A stretch of 64,000 bases of DNA. It comes from Phenylobacterium sp. CCH9-H3. GTDB lineage: Bacteria > Pseudomonadota > Alphaproteobacteria > Caulobacterales > Caulobacteraceae. The stretch covers positions 62,001 through 126,000 of the forward strand of contig NZ_LSJI01000180.1 in NCBI RefSeq assembly GCF_001557235.1, read 5' to 3'. The notes under the pieces were generated by a model. That model was not told where the DNA came from. It saw only the letters and a program-made list of their open reading frames with translations, and ran no database searches. Shown here one piece after another: positions 30,786 through 40,300 of this stretch (within the stretch, counting starts at the first letter, position 1; the number at the start of each line of letters is the position of its first letter). Both the position numbers and the translations under genes were made by a program.

Positions 30786-31568
30786 ATGAAACTCGACAAC
30801 ACCATCTCGGCCGTCATCACCGGCGGCGCTTCGGGCCTCGGCGCGGCGACCGCGCGGCGCCTGGCTGGCCACGGCGTGAAGGTGGCGCTGTTCGACCTCA
30901 ACGCCGACCTCGGCGAGGCTCTGGCCAAGGAGATCGGCGGGGTCTTCTGCAAGGCGAACGTGACGTCCAGCGAAGAGATCGACGCCGCCTTCGCCAAGGC
31001 GCGCGCCGCGAACGGCCAGGAGCGGATTCTGGTCAACTGCGCCGGCGTCGGCGGCGGGGCCAAGACCGTTTCGCGCGACAAGGAGACCGGCGCGGTCAAG
31101 GAGTACCCGCTGGAGAACTTCGAGCGGATCGTTCAGATCAACCTGATCGGCACGTTCCGCTGCATCACCAAGAGTGCGGCCGGGATGTTGAGCCTGCCGG
31201 TGCTGGAAGACGGCGACCGCGGCGCCATCGTCAACACGGCGAGCGTGGCGGCCGAGGACGGCCAGATCGGTCAAGTGGCCTACACCGCCTCCAAGGCCGG
31301 CATCGTGGGCATGACCCTGACCATCGCGCGTGATCTCTCCAGCGAAGCGATCCGGGTGAACACCATACTGCCCGGGATCTTCGATACGCCGCTGCTGGCC
31401 CGGGCGGCCGAGCATGTGAAGGCGGGACTGTCCGCCTCCGTGCCGTTTCCGAAGCGGCTGGGCATGGCGGAGGAATACGCCCAGCTGGCCGAGACGATGA
31501 TCACCAACGGCTATTTCAACGGCGAGGATGTCCGCCTGGACGGCGCCATCCGGATGCAGCCCCGCTAG
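30786..31568 (+). CDS. SDR-family dehydrogenase, HSD10/3-hydroxyacyl-CoA dehydrogenase-like
   Basis: A 260-residue classical short-chain dehydrogenase. The cofactor loop is TGGASGLGAATARRL, followed by ALFDLNADLG (Asp favouring NAD), LVNCAGVGGGAKTVSR, catalytic Ser in IVNTASVAAEDGQIGQVAYTASKAG (Tyr and Lys in YTASK), and NTILPGIFDTPLL. The insert after the NAG motif and the ending resemble 3-hydroxyacyl-CoA dehydrogenase type 2, which acts on short branched or straight acyl-CoAs. The ATG at 30786 is preceded by GGGAGCGACC. It stands alone between the nitrate island and the PepSY operon. Confidence 0.85.
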   Translation: MKLDNTISAVITGGASGLGAATARRLAGHGVKVALFDLNADLGEALAKEIGGVFCKANVTSSEEIDAAFAKARAANGQERILVNCAGVGGGAKTVSRDKETGAVKEYPLENFERIVQINLIGTFRCITKSAAGMLSLPVLEDGDRGAIVNTASVAAEDGQIGQVAYTASKAGIVGMTLTIARDLSSEAIRVNTILPGIFDTPLLARAAEHVKAGLSASVPFPKRLGMAEEYAQLAETMITNGYFNGEDVRLDGAIRMQPR

Positions 31569-31625
31569 AGGGGGATTCGGGGCCGGCGGCGCCGCTTGCC
31601 GCTTGCCTTGGCGGCGTGGCATGAT

Positions 31626-31644
31626 AATGCGAGGCATTCTTAGA
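31626..31644 (+). promoter_or_regulatory. Fur-like box upstream of the PepSY-ApbE operon
   Basis: AATGCGAGGCATTCTTAGA has AATGC and GCATT as inverted repeats around GAG and fits the 19-bp Fur consensus (AATGAGAATCATTCTCATT) at 13 positions. Its core TGCGA-N-GCATTC recurs in the box at 35247. It lies about 40 bases before the first gene of the operon. Confidence 0.5.
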
Positions 31645-31681
31645 TGAAGGCTCCGCAAGCGGGGCGTACCTCGTTTCGCCA

Positions 31682-32371
31682 GTGAGCATGCCGCCGGTTT
31701 CCGAACTCGTCGTTGATCCCACAGCCGAACGCGCGGCGGTCGAGCGCGCCAAGGCGAAGAAACGCGCGGTCGCCCGTGCGGCCTTCTTGCGCCAGACCCT
31801 GCGCTGGCACTGGATCAGCGCCGCCATCTGCCTGATCGGCATGTTGCTGTTCGCGATCACCGGCATCACGCTGAACCACGCTGGGGCCATCATGGCCAAG
31901 CCCCAGACGGTGGAGCGGGAAGGGGAGCTTCCAGCTGACCTGCGCCCTGCCCTGCAGGCCGCCGAGGCCGCGAAGGGCGACCTGCCCGCGGCGACCCGCG
32001 CCTGGCTCGCCCGGGACCTGAAGATCAAGGCGCCGGCCGGGCCCGTCGAATGGTCCTCGGGCGAGGCCTATGTGGCGATGCCGGGGCCCGGCTCCGACGC
32101 GTGGGTCACCATCGACACCGAGAGCGGCGCCGTGGCCTACGAGCGGACCGAGCGGGGCTGGATCGCGTACCTCAACGACCTGCACAAGGGCCGCAACACC
32201 GGGCCGGCCTGGAGCTGGTTCATCGACATCTTCGCCGCGGGCTGCGTGGTGTTCTGCGTCACCGGCCTGCTGCTGCTTCAGCTCCACTCCCGGGCGCGTC
32301 CGTCCACCTGGCCGCTGGTGGGGGTCGGGCTCGTCATACCCCTGCTGCTGGCCCTGTTCCTGATCCATTGA
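31682..32371 (+). CDS. PepSY-associated transmembrane protein
   Basis: A 229-residue inner-membrane protein. A basic N-terminal stretch (RAKAKKRAVARAAFLRQTLRWHWISA) is followed by a helix (AAICLIGMLLFAITGITLNHAG), a periplasmic PepSY-like region with WIAYLNDLHKGRN, then SWFIDIFAAGCVVFCVTGLLLLQLHSR and a last helix. His in TLNHAG and LNDLHKGR are the positions that bind haem in related PepSY_TM proteins; that is family knowledge and not proven here. GTG 31682 or ATG 31688 may be the start. First gene of a tight four-gene operon ending in apbE. Confidence 0.85.
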   Translation: MSMPPVSELVVDPTAERAAVERAKAKKRAVARAAFLRQTLRWHWISAAICLIGMLLFAITGITLNHAGAIMAKPQTVEREGELPADLRPALQAAEAAKGDLPAATRAWLARDLKIKAPAGPVEWSSGEAYVAMPGPGSDAWVTIDTESGAVAYERTERGWIAYLNDLHKGRNTGPAWSWFIDIFAAGCVVFCVTGLLLLQLHSRARPSTWPLVGVGLVIPLLLALFLIH

Positions 32372-32381
32372 GGAGACCCCG

Positions 32382-32909
32382 ATGCGGGCGATGAAGACCC
32401 CGAGCCTGTTCGCCGCCGTTACCGGGGTCGCAGCCCTGCCGGCCGCAGCCGACGCGGCGGAGCTGGCCGTCTCGGTCGAAATTCCCCGTCTGTCGGTGGC
32501 CGAGTACCACCGCCCCTACGTCGCGCTATGGATCGAGCGGCCGGATGAGACCGCCGTGAAGACCCTGGCCGTCTGGTACGACACCAAGCTGGCCAAGGGG
32601 GAGGGCGCCACCTGGCTGAAGGACATGCGCCAGTGGTGGCGCAAGGCGGGGCGAAGCCTGACCCTGCCCGCCGACGGCGTCAGCGGTCCCACCAAGGCGC
32701 CCGGCAAGCACCAGGTGGTCTTCACCGCGGCCCAGCTGTCAGGCCTTGCCGCTGGCCAGTACAACCTCGCTGTGGAGGCCGCCCGCGAAGTCGGCGGTCG
32801 CGAGGTGGTGCGCGTGCCCTTCTCATGGCCGCCCAAGGCCGGCGTCCGGCCGGCCTCCGCCCAGGGCGTGTCCGAACTCGGCGCGATCAGCGTCAGCACC
32901 AAGCCCTGA
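32382..32909 (+). CDS. DUF2271 periplasmic protein
   Basis: A 175-residue exported protein with a signal peptide (MKTPSLFAAVTGVAALPAAADAAE) and then a DUF2271-type domain: VSVEIPRLSVAEYHRPYVALWIERPDETAVKTLAVWYDTKLAKGEGATWLKDMRQWWRKAG, ending in a small beta-sandwich GQYNLAVEAAREVGGREVVRVPFSWPP. The two start candidates are ATG 32382 and ATG 32391. The family is repeatedly found beside PepSY membrane proteins and ApbE; its biochemical role is unknown to me. Ten bases separate it from the PepSY gene. Confidence 0.82.
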   Translation: MRAMKTPSLFAAVTGVAALPAAADAAELAVSVEIPRLSVAEYHRPYVALWIERPDETAVKTLAVWYDTKLAKGEGATWLKDMRQWWRKAGRSLTLPADGVSGPTKAPGKHQVVFTAAQLSGLAAGQYNLAVEAAREVGGREVVRVPFSWPPKAGVRPASAQGVSELGAISVSTKP

Positions 32910-32928
32910 AACCTCCGGAGCCTGCATC

Positions 32929-33732
32929 ATGTCGATCGCTATCCGCACCGCTGTCGCCGCGGTCATCGCCCTGGCCGTCGCCCCTGCGGCGCAGGCCCAC
33001 CGCTCGTGGCTCGCGCCGTCGGCGACGGTGCTCTCGGGCTCGGAGCCCTGGGTCACGGTGGACGGCGCCGTCTCCAATACCCTCTTCTACCCCGACCACG
33101 TCGCCATGCGCCTGGAGGGCCTGACGGCGATCGGGCCCGACGGCGCGCCTGTCCGGATCCAGAACGGCTCGACGGGGAAGTACCGCTCGACCTTCGACCT
33201 GCAGCTCAAGGCGCCCGGCACCTACAAGATCGCCAATGCGTCGAGCGGGATGATGGCGTCGTACAAGCTGGGCGGCGAGACGAAGCGCTGGCGGGGGCAA
33301 GAGGCGGATCTTTCCACGGCCATCCCCAAAGAGGCCACCGAGGTCCAGGTTTCGAGGAACTCGCGCCGGGTGGAGACCTTCGTCACCTCGGGCGCACCCA
33401 GCACCGCCGCCCTGAAGATCACCGGCAAGGGCCTGGAACTGGAGCCGATCACCCATCCCAACGACCTGGTGGCCAGCGAAAAGGCGCGCTTCAAGCTGTT
33501 GGTGGACGGCAAGCCCGCGCCGGACGTCGAGGTCGAGGTGGTCCTCGGCGCGACGCGTTATCGGAGCAAGGCGCCGGAATTCAAGGTGAAGACGGGCTCC
33601 GACGGGGTATTCGAAATCCAATGGCCGGAGCCGGGCCTGTACTGGGTCGAAGCATCGGTGCGCGGCAAGGACGCTTCGGGCGTGGCCAGCAACGCCGGCT
33701 ATGCTGCGACCTTCGAGGTTCTGCCGGACTGA
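32929..33732 (+). CDS. DUF4198 periplasmic protein
   Basis: A 267-residue exported protein of the DUF4198 family. It has a signal peptide (MSIAIRTAVAAVIALAVAPAAQA) followed at once by the family hallmark HRSWLAPSATVLSG, then a beta-rich middle and a C-terminal Ig-like segment ADVEVEVVLGATRYRSKAPEFKVKTGSDGVFEIQWPEPGLYWVEASV. Homologues are linked to metal uptake loci, and the N-terminal His after cleavage is a plausible metal ligand. The ATG at 32929 is preceded by CCGGAG. GTG of apbE lies six bases after its stop. Confidence 0.83.
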   Translation: MSIAIRTAVAAVIALAVAPAAQAHRSWLAPSATVLSGSEPWVTVDGAVSNTLFYPDHVAMRLEGLTAIGPDGAPVRIQNGSTGKYRSTFDLQLKAPGTYKIANASSGMMASYKLGGETKRWRGQEADLSTAIPKEATEVQVSRNSRRVETFVTSGAPSTAALKITGKGLELEPITHPNDLVASEKARFKLLVDGKPAPDVEVEVVLGATRYRSKAPEFKVKTGSDGVFEIQWPEPGLYWVEASVRGKDASGVASNAGYAATFEVLPD

Positions 33733-33737
33733 CGAGG

Positions 33738-34736
33738 GTGCGCCGGGTCGCCGTTCCGCTGTCGCTGACCGCCGAGGCGACAAGGCCGCGGGACGGACGG
33801 CCTGCATCGCTGGAAGGGCCCACCATGGGCGTGGCCTGGAGCCTGCGGGCGTGGGTTCCTCGCGGGCTAGCCGACGCCGAGCTGTCCGCCGCCGTTCAAG
33901 GCGCCTGCGACACGGTGGTGGCGCAGATGAGCACGTGGGAGCCAGGCAGCGATCTCTGCCGCTTCAACGCCGCGCCTGCGGGGACGTGGGTCGAGCTTCC
34001 GCCCCACCTGACGACTGTGGTCGCGGCCGCGTGCGACCTGGCGGCGCAGAGCGGCGGGGCGTTTGACCCGACCGTCGGCGCGCTTACCGACCTTTGGGGC
34101 TTCGGGCCCGAAGGCCCGGTCGCGGCCGCCCCGGACCTGGCCAGCCGAAACCTGGCGGCGGGCGGCTGGCGCGAACTGCAACTGGATCGGGCGAACGGGC
34201 GGGCCTTCCAGCCTGGCGGCCTGAAACTGGACCTTTCCGGAATCGCCAAGGGCTTCGGCGTCGACCTTGCGGCGGAAGCCTTGGAGGCGTTGGGGGTGCG
34301 GGACTATCTGCTGGAGATCGGCGGCGAGCTTCGCGGCGGCGGCGTCAAGGGCGACGGCCAGCCTTGGTGGGTGGAGATCGAGACCCCGCCGGGCGGCCAG
34401 CTTCCGGATCCGCCAGTCGTTGTGGCGCTCCATGGCCTGTCAATCGCGACCTCGGGCGACTGGCGGCGGGCCTGGACGGACGGCGCTCGCCGCTACAGCC
34501 ACACGCTGGACCCCGCCGCGCGCGCGCCCGTCGCCGGTCCGGTCGCGGCCGTCAGCGTGCTTCACCCCTCCTGCATGCAAGCCGACGCGCTCTGCACGGC
34601 CCTGACCGTCCTCGGTCCGGCGGGCGAGGCGTTCGCCTGTGAGCACGACGTCGCCGCACGGATCGTCTCGCGGCAGTCGGGCGGCCTGGCCGAATGGATC
34701 TCGCCCGCCTTCGCCCGGTTGCTGGACGACGCCTGA
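33738..34736 (+). CDS. apbE: FAD:protein FMN transferase ApbE
   Basis: Attaches FMN covalently to a threonine of partner proteins in the periplasm or at the membrane, using FAD and Mg. The 332-residue product has the ApbE motifs: TMGVAWSLRAWVP, MSTWEPGSDLCRFN, SGGAFDPTVGALTDLWGF, KLDLSGIAKGFGVDLAAEAL, LLEIGGELRGGG, IATSGDWRRAW and YSHTLDPAARAP. The start is GTG 33738, right after GACGAGG at the end of DUF4198. No signal peptide or lipobox is evident, so whether it acts in the cytoplasm or periplasm is open. No classic FMN-binding target with D-G-x-S/T-G-A-T occurs in the operon. Confidence 0.92.
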   Translation: MRRVAVPLSLTAEATRPRDGRPASLEGPTMGVAWSLRAWVPRGLADAELSAAVQGACDTVVAQMSTWEPGSDLCRFNAAPAGTWVELPPHLTTVVAAACDLAAQSGGAFDPTVGALTDLWGFGPEGPVAAAPDLASRNLAAGGWRELQLDRANGRAFQPGGLKLDLSGIAKGFGVDLAAEALEALGVRDYLLEIGGELRGGGVKGDGQPWWVEIETPPGGQLPDPPVVVALHGLSIATSGDWRRAWTDGARRYSHTLDPAARAPVAGPVAAVSVLHPSCMQADALCTALTVLGPAGEAFACEHDVAARIVSRQSGGLAEWISPAFARLLDDA

Positions 34737-34741
34737 TCGCG

Positions 34742-35215
34742 TCAGTGCAGCGTCGGGTGCGCCTCGCCGAGCTCGGTTGTCGCGCCCAGCCGCACGGGCA
34801 GAGGCCAGCCGGCCCGGGCCATGGCGGCGTTCAGCGAGCGGGCCAGCGCCATCACCAGGGCGGGGTCCGACACCAACGGCGCGATCAGCTTCTCGCCCAA
34901 GTCCTGAGCGACCGGCGCGACGCCGCAAGCGACGACGAGGCGCTGAAGGTCGGCCGCCGCGCCGCCGCAGTGCGGGCATTCGGCGCGGAGGGGGCGCAGG
35001 CTGGAGGCCTCGATCGCCTGGACCCAGGCCAGGAACAGCGCGGCGACCCGCGGATTGGTCCGCCGGGACAACGCCTCCGACAACGGTCTGTGGGGCGGCT
35101 CACCGGCGCACCGGGCCGCCGCCCACGCCTTGAGGCCGCAGATCAGCAGGTTTTCGCCGGGGGCGAGATCGGCGCCCTTGCCGGTGGGGGTGGCGGACAG
35201 CACGGCAGACTCCAT
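34742..35215 (-). CDS. Unknown protein with CPHC motif, facing the ApbE operon
   Basis: A 157-residue soluble, Ala/Leu-rich helical protein beginning MESAVLSATPTGKGADLAPGENLLICGLKAWAAARC. It has one zinc-type motif CPHCGG near residue 80 with single Cys elsewhere. I do not recognise a family. ATG at 35215 is chosen over further-upstream in-frame codons because a Fur-like box sits at 35247-35265, which would otherwise fall inside the coding region. The stop is six bases from that of apbE, so it is convergent with the operon, and it shares the same putative regulatory motif. Confidence 0.6.
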   Translation of the reverse strand: MESAVLSATPTGKGADLAPGENLLICGLKAWAAARCAGEPPHRPLSEALSRRTNPRVAALFLAWVQAIEASSLRPLRAECPHCGGAAADLQRLVVACGVAPVAQDLGEKLIAPLVSDPALVMALARSLNAAMARAGWPLPVRLGATTELGEAHPTLH

Positions 35216-35246
35216 GGCTTCCAGCAAGCTACCCCACGATGATGCA

Positions 35247-35265
35247 ATTGCGATGCATTCGCAAT
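35247..35265 (-). promoter_or_regulatory. Fur-like box between the CPHC gene and the acyltransferase
   Basis: ATTGCGATGCATTCGCAAT is a 7-5-7 perfect inverted repeat (ATTGCGA and TCGCAAT), close to alphaproteobacterial Fur-box patterns as I recall them. It lies 32 bases upstream of the minus-strand ATG at 35215 and 112 bases before the plus-strand acyltransferase. The core TGCGA-N-GCATTC is shared with the box at 31626. Confidence 0.6.
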
Positions 35266-35376
35266 ACAGGTCCGCTCGTCGCAACACCTGTTCCCCCGAT
35301 CTCTTCTGCCTGGTCGCCGCGCGATCCGCCAAAGTATGCAGGGCGGCCAGAAGAAGAGGGGCGGGCCCGGCGCGCG

Positions 35377-37323
35377 ATGAAATTCGAGACAACGACGCGG
35401 GCGTTGGCCGCGGCGAGCGGACCGCTATCGCGTGGCCCGGGATATCGGCCCGACATCGACGGGCTTCGGGCCCTGGCCGTGATGCTGGTGGTCCTGAACC
35501 ACGCCGGCGTCGCCTGGGTGGCAGGCGGCTTCGTCGGCGTCGACGTGTTCTTCGTGATCTCGGGCTTTCTGATCACGGGAATCATCGCCGGGCAGCGGGC
35601 GCGGGGCGAATTCCGCTTCGGCGACTTCTACCTGCGACGGGCGAGGCGCCTGCTGCCGGCCCTCTACGTCCTGCTGCTGGTGGTGACAGCCGCGGGCTAT
35701 ACCGTGCTTACGCCCGCCGACTACAGCCTGCTCGCCCAAGGCGCCCTGAGTGCGATCGCCCTGGTGTCGAACGTCTTTTTCGCCCGAACCTCCGGCGGCT
35801 ACTTCGCGCCGGAAGCCGAAGCCCTGCCGCTGCTGCATCTCTGGTCGCTATCGGTGGAGGAGCAGTTCTACCTGCTCTGGCCGGCGGGCCTGCTGCTTCT
35901 GTTGAAGCTGAAATCGCGAGCGGTCATGACCCTTGCGGTCGGCCTCCTGGCCGCCGCATCGTTCGCCTACGGTCACTACGAGGCGGGCCGACACCCGGCG
36001 GACGCCTACTTCTTCCTGGCGCCGCGGGCGGGTGAATTCCTGGCCGGCGCGCTCGCGTGGCTGCTGTGGCGGCAGGACCGCGCGCCGAGTGCCTGGATCG
36101 CCAACGTCCTGTCGGGTGGGGGCCTGCTGCTGATCTCGGCTGCGGCGGCGATGTTCAGCGCGGGCACGCGGTTCCCTGGCATGGCGGCCCTGGTTCCCTG
36201 TCTGGGCGCCGCGGCGCTGGTCTCGGCTCCGCAGTTCGGCCCGAGCCTGGTCAGCCGCGCCCTTTGCCTGCGGCCGGTCGTATTCGTCGGGCTGATCTCG
36301 TATTCGGTCTACCTCTGGCATTGGCCGATCGTGAGCGTCCTGCGCTATCAGGACATCGCGATCACGCCTGCGGTCAGCACGGTTATCGTCGCCGCGTCAC
36401 TCGTCTGCGGCTACCTGTCCTGGCGGCTGCTGGAGACCGGCTTCCGCGGCCTGCTGGAGCGCCGGCCTGCGCGAGGGCTGCCCCTCGCCGCGACGGGCCT
36501 TGCCGTAGCGCTGGCGGCGCCCGCCTACATCCACCTGAAGAGCGGCCTGCCGGAGCGCTTCCCCTACGCGCTCCTGACCCAGGGCGAACTCACGGCCGAA
36601 CGCAATCGCTACTGGCAGGGCTTTCCGGTCCGCCCTTTCGCCCAGCCGGCGCCGGGAGGTCCGAAGGTGCTGATCGTGGGCAACTCTCACGGATTCGATC
36701 TTGGCTACGCGTTGATCGAGAACGGGTTCGAAGGCCGGCTGGAGATTCTCGAGACCTTCCACCAGTGCTTCAACTTCGGCCACGATCCGGTCACGCCCGC
36801 CAATGCCGAACTCTGCGCGGAGCGCCGGCGAGCCGTGCTCGGCAGCTCTCAGTTGAAGGCGGCTGACATCGTCCTGCTCCATGACAACTGGGGCGGATAT
36901 GACGCGAGGGGGCTGGCCGAGATGATCGGCGCCGTGCGGGAGGTTTCGGACGCGCCGATCTATATCGTCGGGCCCAAGATGACCTTTACCGACGACGCCC
37001 TCTCGATCTCGAAGAGGGCGCAGGACCGCCGCCATGCGACGGTCGCGGGGGTGAACGCCTTTGCGTTGGGCTATCAGGAGGTTGCGAAAGTCGAGCGGGA
37101 CCGCGCGCTCAAGGCCCTCTTCGCGCACCCGGCCTGGCGGGATGTCCGTTACGTCTCGCTGCTGGATCTCCAGTGCGGCCCGCGGCGGCGATGCGAGATT
37201 CTTGGGCCTGACGGCCGCTATCTCTATTTCGACGCCGGACACTTCACCCTGGAGGGCTCGCGCCGCGTCGGCGTGCGCCTGAAACAGGCCCACCCCGAGC
37301 TCTTCCGGCGCACGGCCTCCTAG
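35377..37323 (+). CDS. OafA/YrhL-type acyltransferase with SGNH domain
   Basis: A 648-residue membrane protein. The first 380 or so residues are an acyltransferase-3 domain with ten or more helices and the motifs YRPDIDGLRALAVMLVVLNHAG, GGFVGVDVFFVISGFLITGII, FYLRRARRLLPALY and LHLWSLSVEEQFYLLWP. The C-terminal periplasmic domain is SGNH hydrolase-like, with nucleophile in VLIVGNSHG (Ser about 437) and D-x-x-H in FDAGHF (Asp619, His622). Such proteins acetylate LPS O-antigen, peptidoglycan or other glycans. ATG 35377 follows GAAGAGGGG. Convergent with the CHAT gene; the stops share CTAG at 37320-37323. Confidence 0.9.
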   Translation: MKFETTTRALAAASGPLSRGPGYRPDIDGLRALAVMLVVLNHAGVAWVAGGFVGVDVFFVISGFLITGIIAGQRARGEFRFGDFYLRRARRLLPALYVLLLVVTAAGYTVLTPADYSLLAQGALSAIALVSNVFFARTSGGYFAPEAEALPLLHLWSLSVEEQFYLLWPAGLLLLLKLKSRAVMTLAVGLLAAASFAYGHYEAGRHPADAYFFLAPRAGEFLAGALAWLLWRQDRAPSAWIANVLSGGGLLLISAAAAMFSAGTRFPGMAALVPCLGAAALVSAPQFGPSLVSRALCLRPVVFVGLISYSVYLWHWPIVSVLRYQDIAITPAVSTVIVAASLVCGYLSWRLLETGFRGLLERRPARGLPLAATGLAVALAAPAYIHLKSGLPERFPYALLTQGELTAERNRYWQGFPVRPFAQPAPGGPKVLIVGNSHGFDLGYALIENGFEGRLEILETFHQCFNFGHDPVTPANAELCAERRRAVLGSSQLKAADIVLLHDNWGGYDARGLAEMIGAVREVSDAPIYIVGPKMTFTDDALSISKRAQDRRHATVAGVNAFALGYQEVAKVERDRALKALFAHPAWRDVRYVSLLDLQCGPRRRCEILGPDGRYLYFDAGHFTLEGSRRVGVRLKQAHPELFRRTAS

Positions 37324-40300
37324 CCGTCCGCGGCGATGACGACGAAAGGCGCCCAGTAGGCCGGGTGGGCCCATTCGGCGCGCCAGCCGGGGAGAGGCGA
37401 TCCGTCGGGCCGGCGGCCCGTGCGGACGGCGCGCATGGCTCGCTGCAGGGCTTCGGCCTTCGAGAGTCGAGGGTTCGCCTTCTGGATCGCCAGGGTCTGG
37501 ACGGTCAGGGCCGCGGTGGCGTCGTCGAAGACCCGCCAGTGACTGACCAGGAGCGCACGCGCGCCGGCGTAGAGAAACGCCCGGGCCAGGCCTGAGAGAT
37601 TGTCCGCACCCGGGACCCCGTCGCCGCCGGCGGTGTTGCAGGCCGACAGGATCACCCAGTCGGCCGAAAGGTCGAGGGCGGCCGCCTCGGTTGCGGTGAG
37701 CACGCCGTCGTCCTGTGCGCTCGGGTTGCCGGGGGCGGTCAGCACCAGGCCGGGTTCTTTCAGGCCCTGAATTTCGTTACCCAGCAGGCCATGCGTTGCT
37801 ATCGCCACGACGCCGGCGCGGGAGATGTCGGCTGACGTCCTGATCGACGCCTCGGTCGCCTTCGCGCCCAGGCGGACGCTGCCGGCGGGAGCGCCCAGGG
37901 TCCTGGCCATCGCCCGGAGCTCGTCGGCGGTGCCCGGCAGCGGCGCGAAGACCGCGCCGAGCGCCTTGGAGCCTTCCGGGCGGCGCGCGTCGAGGGCGGC
38001 GGTATCGATCGCGGGGTCGCCGTAGCCGACGAAAGCCCAGCGCTGGCCTGCGGGCCTGCGGGCCGGCGCGGCCGTGCGCAGGCTCGCCACGGACGGAAGG
38101 GTGGTGAGGGCGTAGCGGTCGCCGAGCCAGGTCGCCTGAGCCAGGGTCCGCACGTTTTCTGTGGGCAGCAGGCCCAGCGGCAGGCCGCCGAACGCGCCCG
38201 AGGTGGTCACGAACAGCCGATCCACGTCGCTCAGCGCGCCTTCGACCGGGACGATCAGGTCGCGATAGAGGCTGTAGGCCGTCTGAAGGTCGAACGGCGC
38301 GATCGGACTCTCGCCGACCAGTCGGGCCTTGCCGCCGCAAGCGCCGTCGTCCACCTGGCACCGCAGCGCCCGGATGCGCTTCTCCAGCTCGGCTTGACCG
38401 CCCTCGATCCGGTTCCACGCCACCTTCGTCCGCGACAGGGCGAAGACGTGGATGTCCTGGCCGGTCGGAACGATGAAGAGCATGCCTTCGCCGGGGCGAA
38501 GGCGCGCCTGGGCCTGGGCGATGGAGATCGCGGGCGGCGCAATGGTTTCAGCGTACCTCGGATTGTCCTTCTGCAGCCGCGCATCCAGGTTTGCGAGCTC
38601 GCGGCCGACCGCGTCGAGCGCCGCCCCGACTCGCGCCGCCTTGGCGGGATCGTCCTGAGGAAGGGCCTGGGCCAGCTGACCTTCGATCTGGCGGACCTGG
38701 CCGGCCAAGTCTTGGCGGACCCGCGCGTCGCCTGCGGCCGCCTTCCGTGTGAAGGCGGCGCGGGCGGCGGTCTGGGCCAGGGCGCGCGCGGCGGGCGAGA
38801 CTTCCAGGTCCTGGGCTGCGGTGAAGGCGCGGTCCCGCAGGCGCGGCAGCTCCGCCGGCTGCTCCGCCGCGGCCAGCCAGGCCAGGCGCAGGTAGCGGCG
38901 GAAGACCGGTCCGGTGGTCTCGCCGGTTTCGGCATCGGCGCGGGCGCGACGCAGCGCGACGTCCGGATCGGACCCGATGGCCGTGAGGTCCGCCGAACGA
39001 CGAGCCCGGACAATGGCCACCGCCTTGGACGACAGCGCCTCGGCTCGGGCATTCGACGTCAGATGGTGCTGGTTTTCGGCGAGAGCGTCATAGGTCGCCG
39101 CCGTCATCGGGTGACGCTCGCCAAGCGCCGCCCTACGCACCTCCAAAGCGCGGCGCAGCATGGGCTCGGCTTCGGCGTATCGGCCGCGCGCGTTCAGGTC
39201 GGCGGCCAGCGCGGCGTAGGCCTTGGCGGTCGCCGGATTGGTCTCGCCGCGGGCGGCGCGCAGGATCGTCAGGGCGCGGCGATGCAGGCGCTCGGCCTGC
39301 CGCCGCTTGCCTCGGGCCGCCAGGTTGTCGCCAAGGGCGCCGTAGCTCACGCCGGTATCGGCGTGCTTCTCGCCCAACAATGAGCGGCGCAGGGCCAAGG
39401 CCTCGCGAAGCAGGGGCTCGGCGTCCAGCGGCCGGTGCTGGGCGTTGAGGTTTGCGCCGAGGAGCGCGGCGTCGGCGGCGGTGGCGGGGTGTCGCGGCCC
39501 TCGGACATCTCGGTCGGTGGCGAGCGCCAGCCGCAGCAGCGGTTCCGCCTCCGCGTGCCGACCCTGGGCGTCCAGGTTGGCCCCCATGCGCGCATAGGCC
39601 TGGGCGGTGGCAGCATCGCGTTCGCCGAACGCCTCGCGGCGGATGGCGAGGGCGCGGCGGTGCAGGGGCTCGGCCTCCAGGTGCCGGCCGAGCTCGTCGA
39701 GTGTCGCGGCCAGAGAACCGAGGTCCGCCGCGAGCCCAGGATCCTTCTCGCCCAGCAGACGGGTGTCGACCTCGACCGCCAAGCGATACAGCGGCTCGGC
39801 TTCGCGCGGCCTGGCCTGGGCGCGCAGCACGTCCGCCAGAGCGACGGCGGCGGCGGCGACCTCGGCGCTCGCATCGCCGAAAAGCGTGCGGCTCGTGGCC
39901 AGCAGTTCGCGCCGAAGGGGCTCGGCCTCTCCGAACCGGTCGCGGCGCTCCAGGACGCCGGCGAGATTGGCGATGGCCAGCAAGGTTTGCGGATCACGCG
40001 GACCCAGGACCTTGCGGTCGACCTCGAGGGCGCGCCGGTAGAACGGATCGGCCTGCGCGTCGCGTCCTTGCCGCACGAGGGCCTGGCCGATCCAGGACCA
40101 GGAAACGGCCGTCACCACCGCTTCCGGGCCATATGCTCGTTCTTCGATGGCGGCGCGCCTACGCGTGACCTTTTCGAGCTCAGCCCACCGGCCGGCGGTC
40201 CGTGCGACCTCGGCCTGGACCACCAGCGCCTGCCAAACGGCGGTTTCCTCCGCCGTCAAGGCGCGGGGGATCGGCGCCGCGCCCGCGGCCAAAGCCGACG

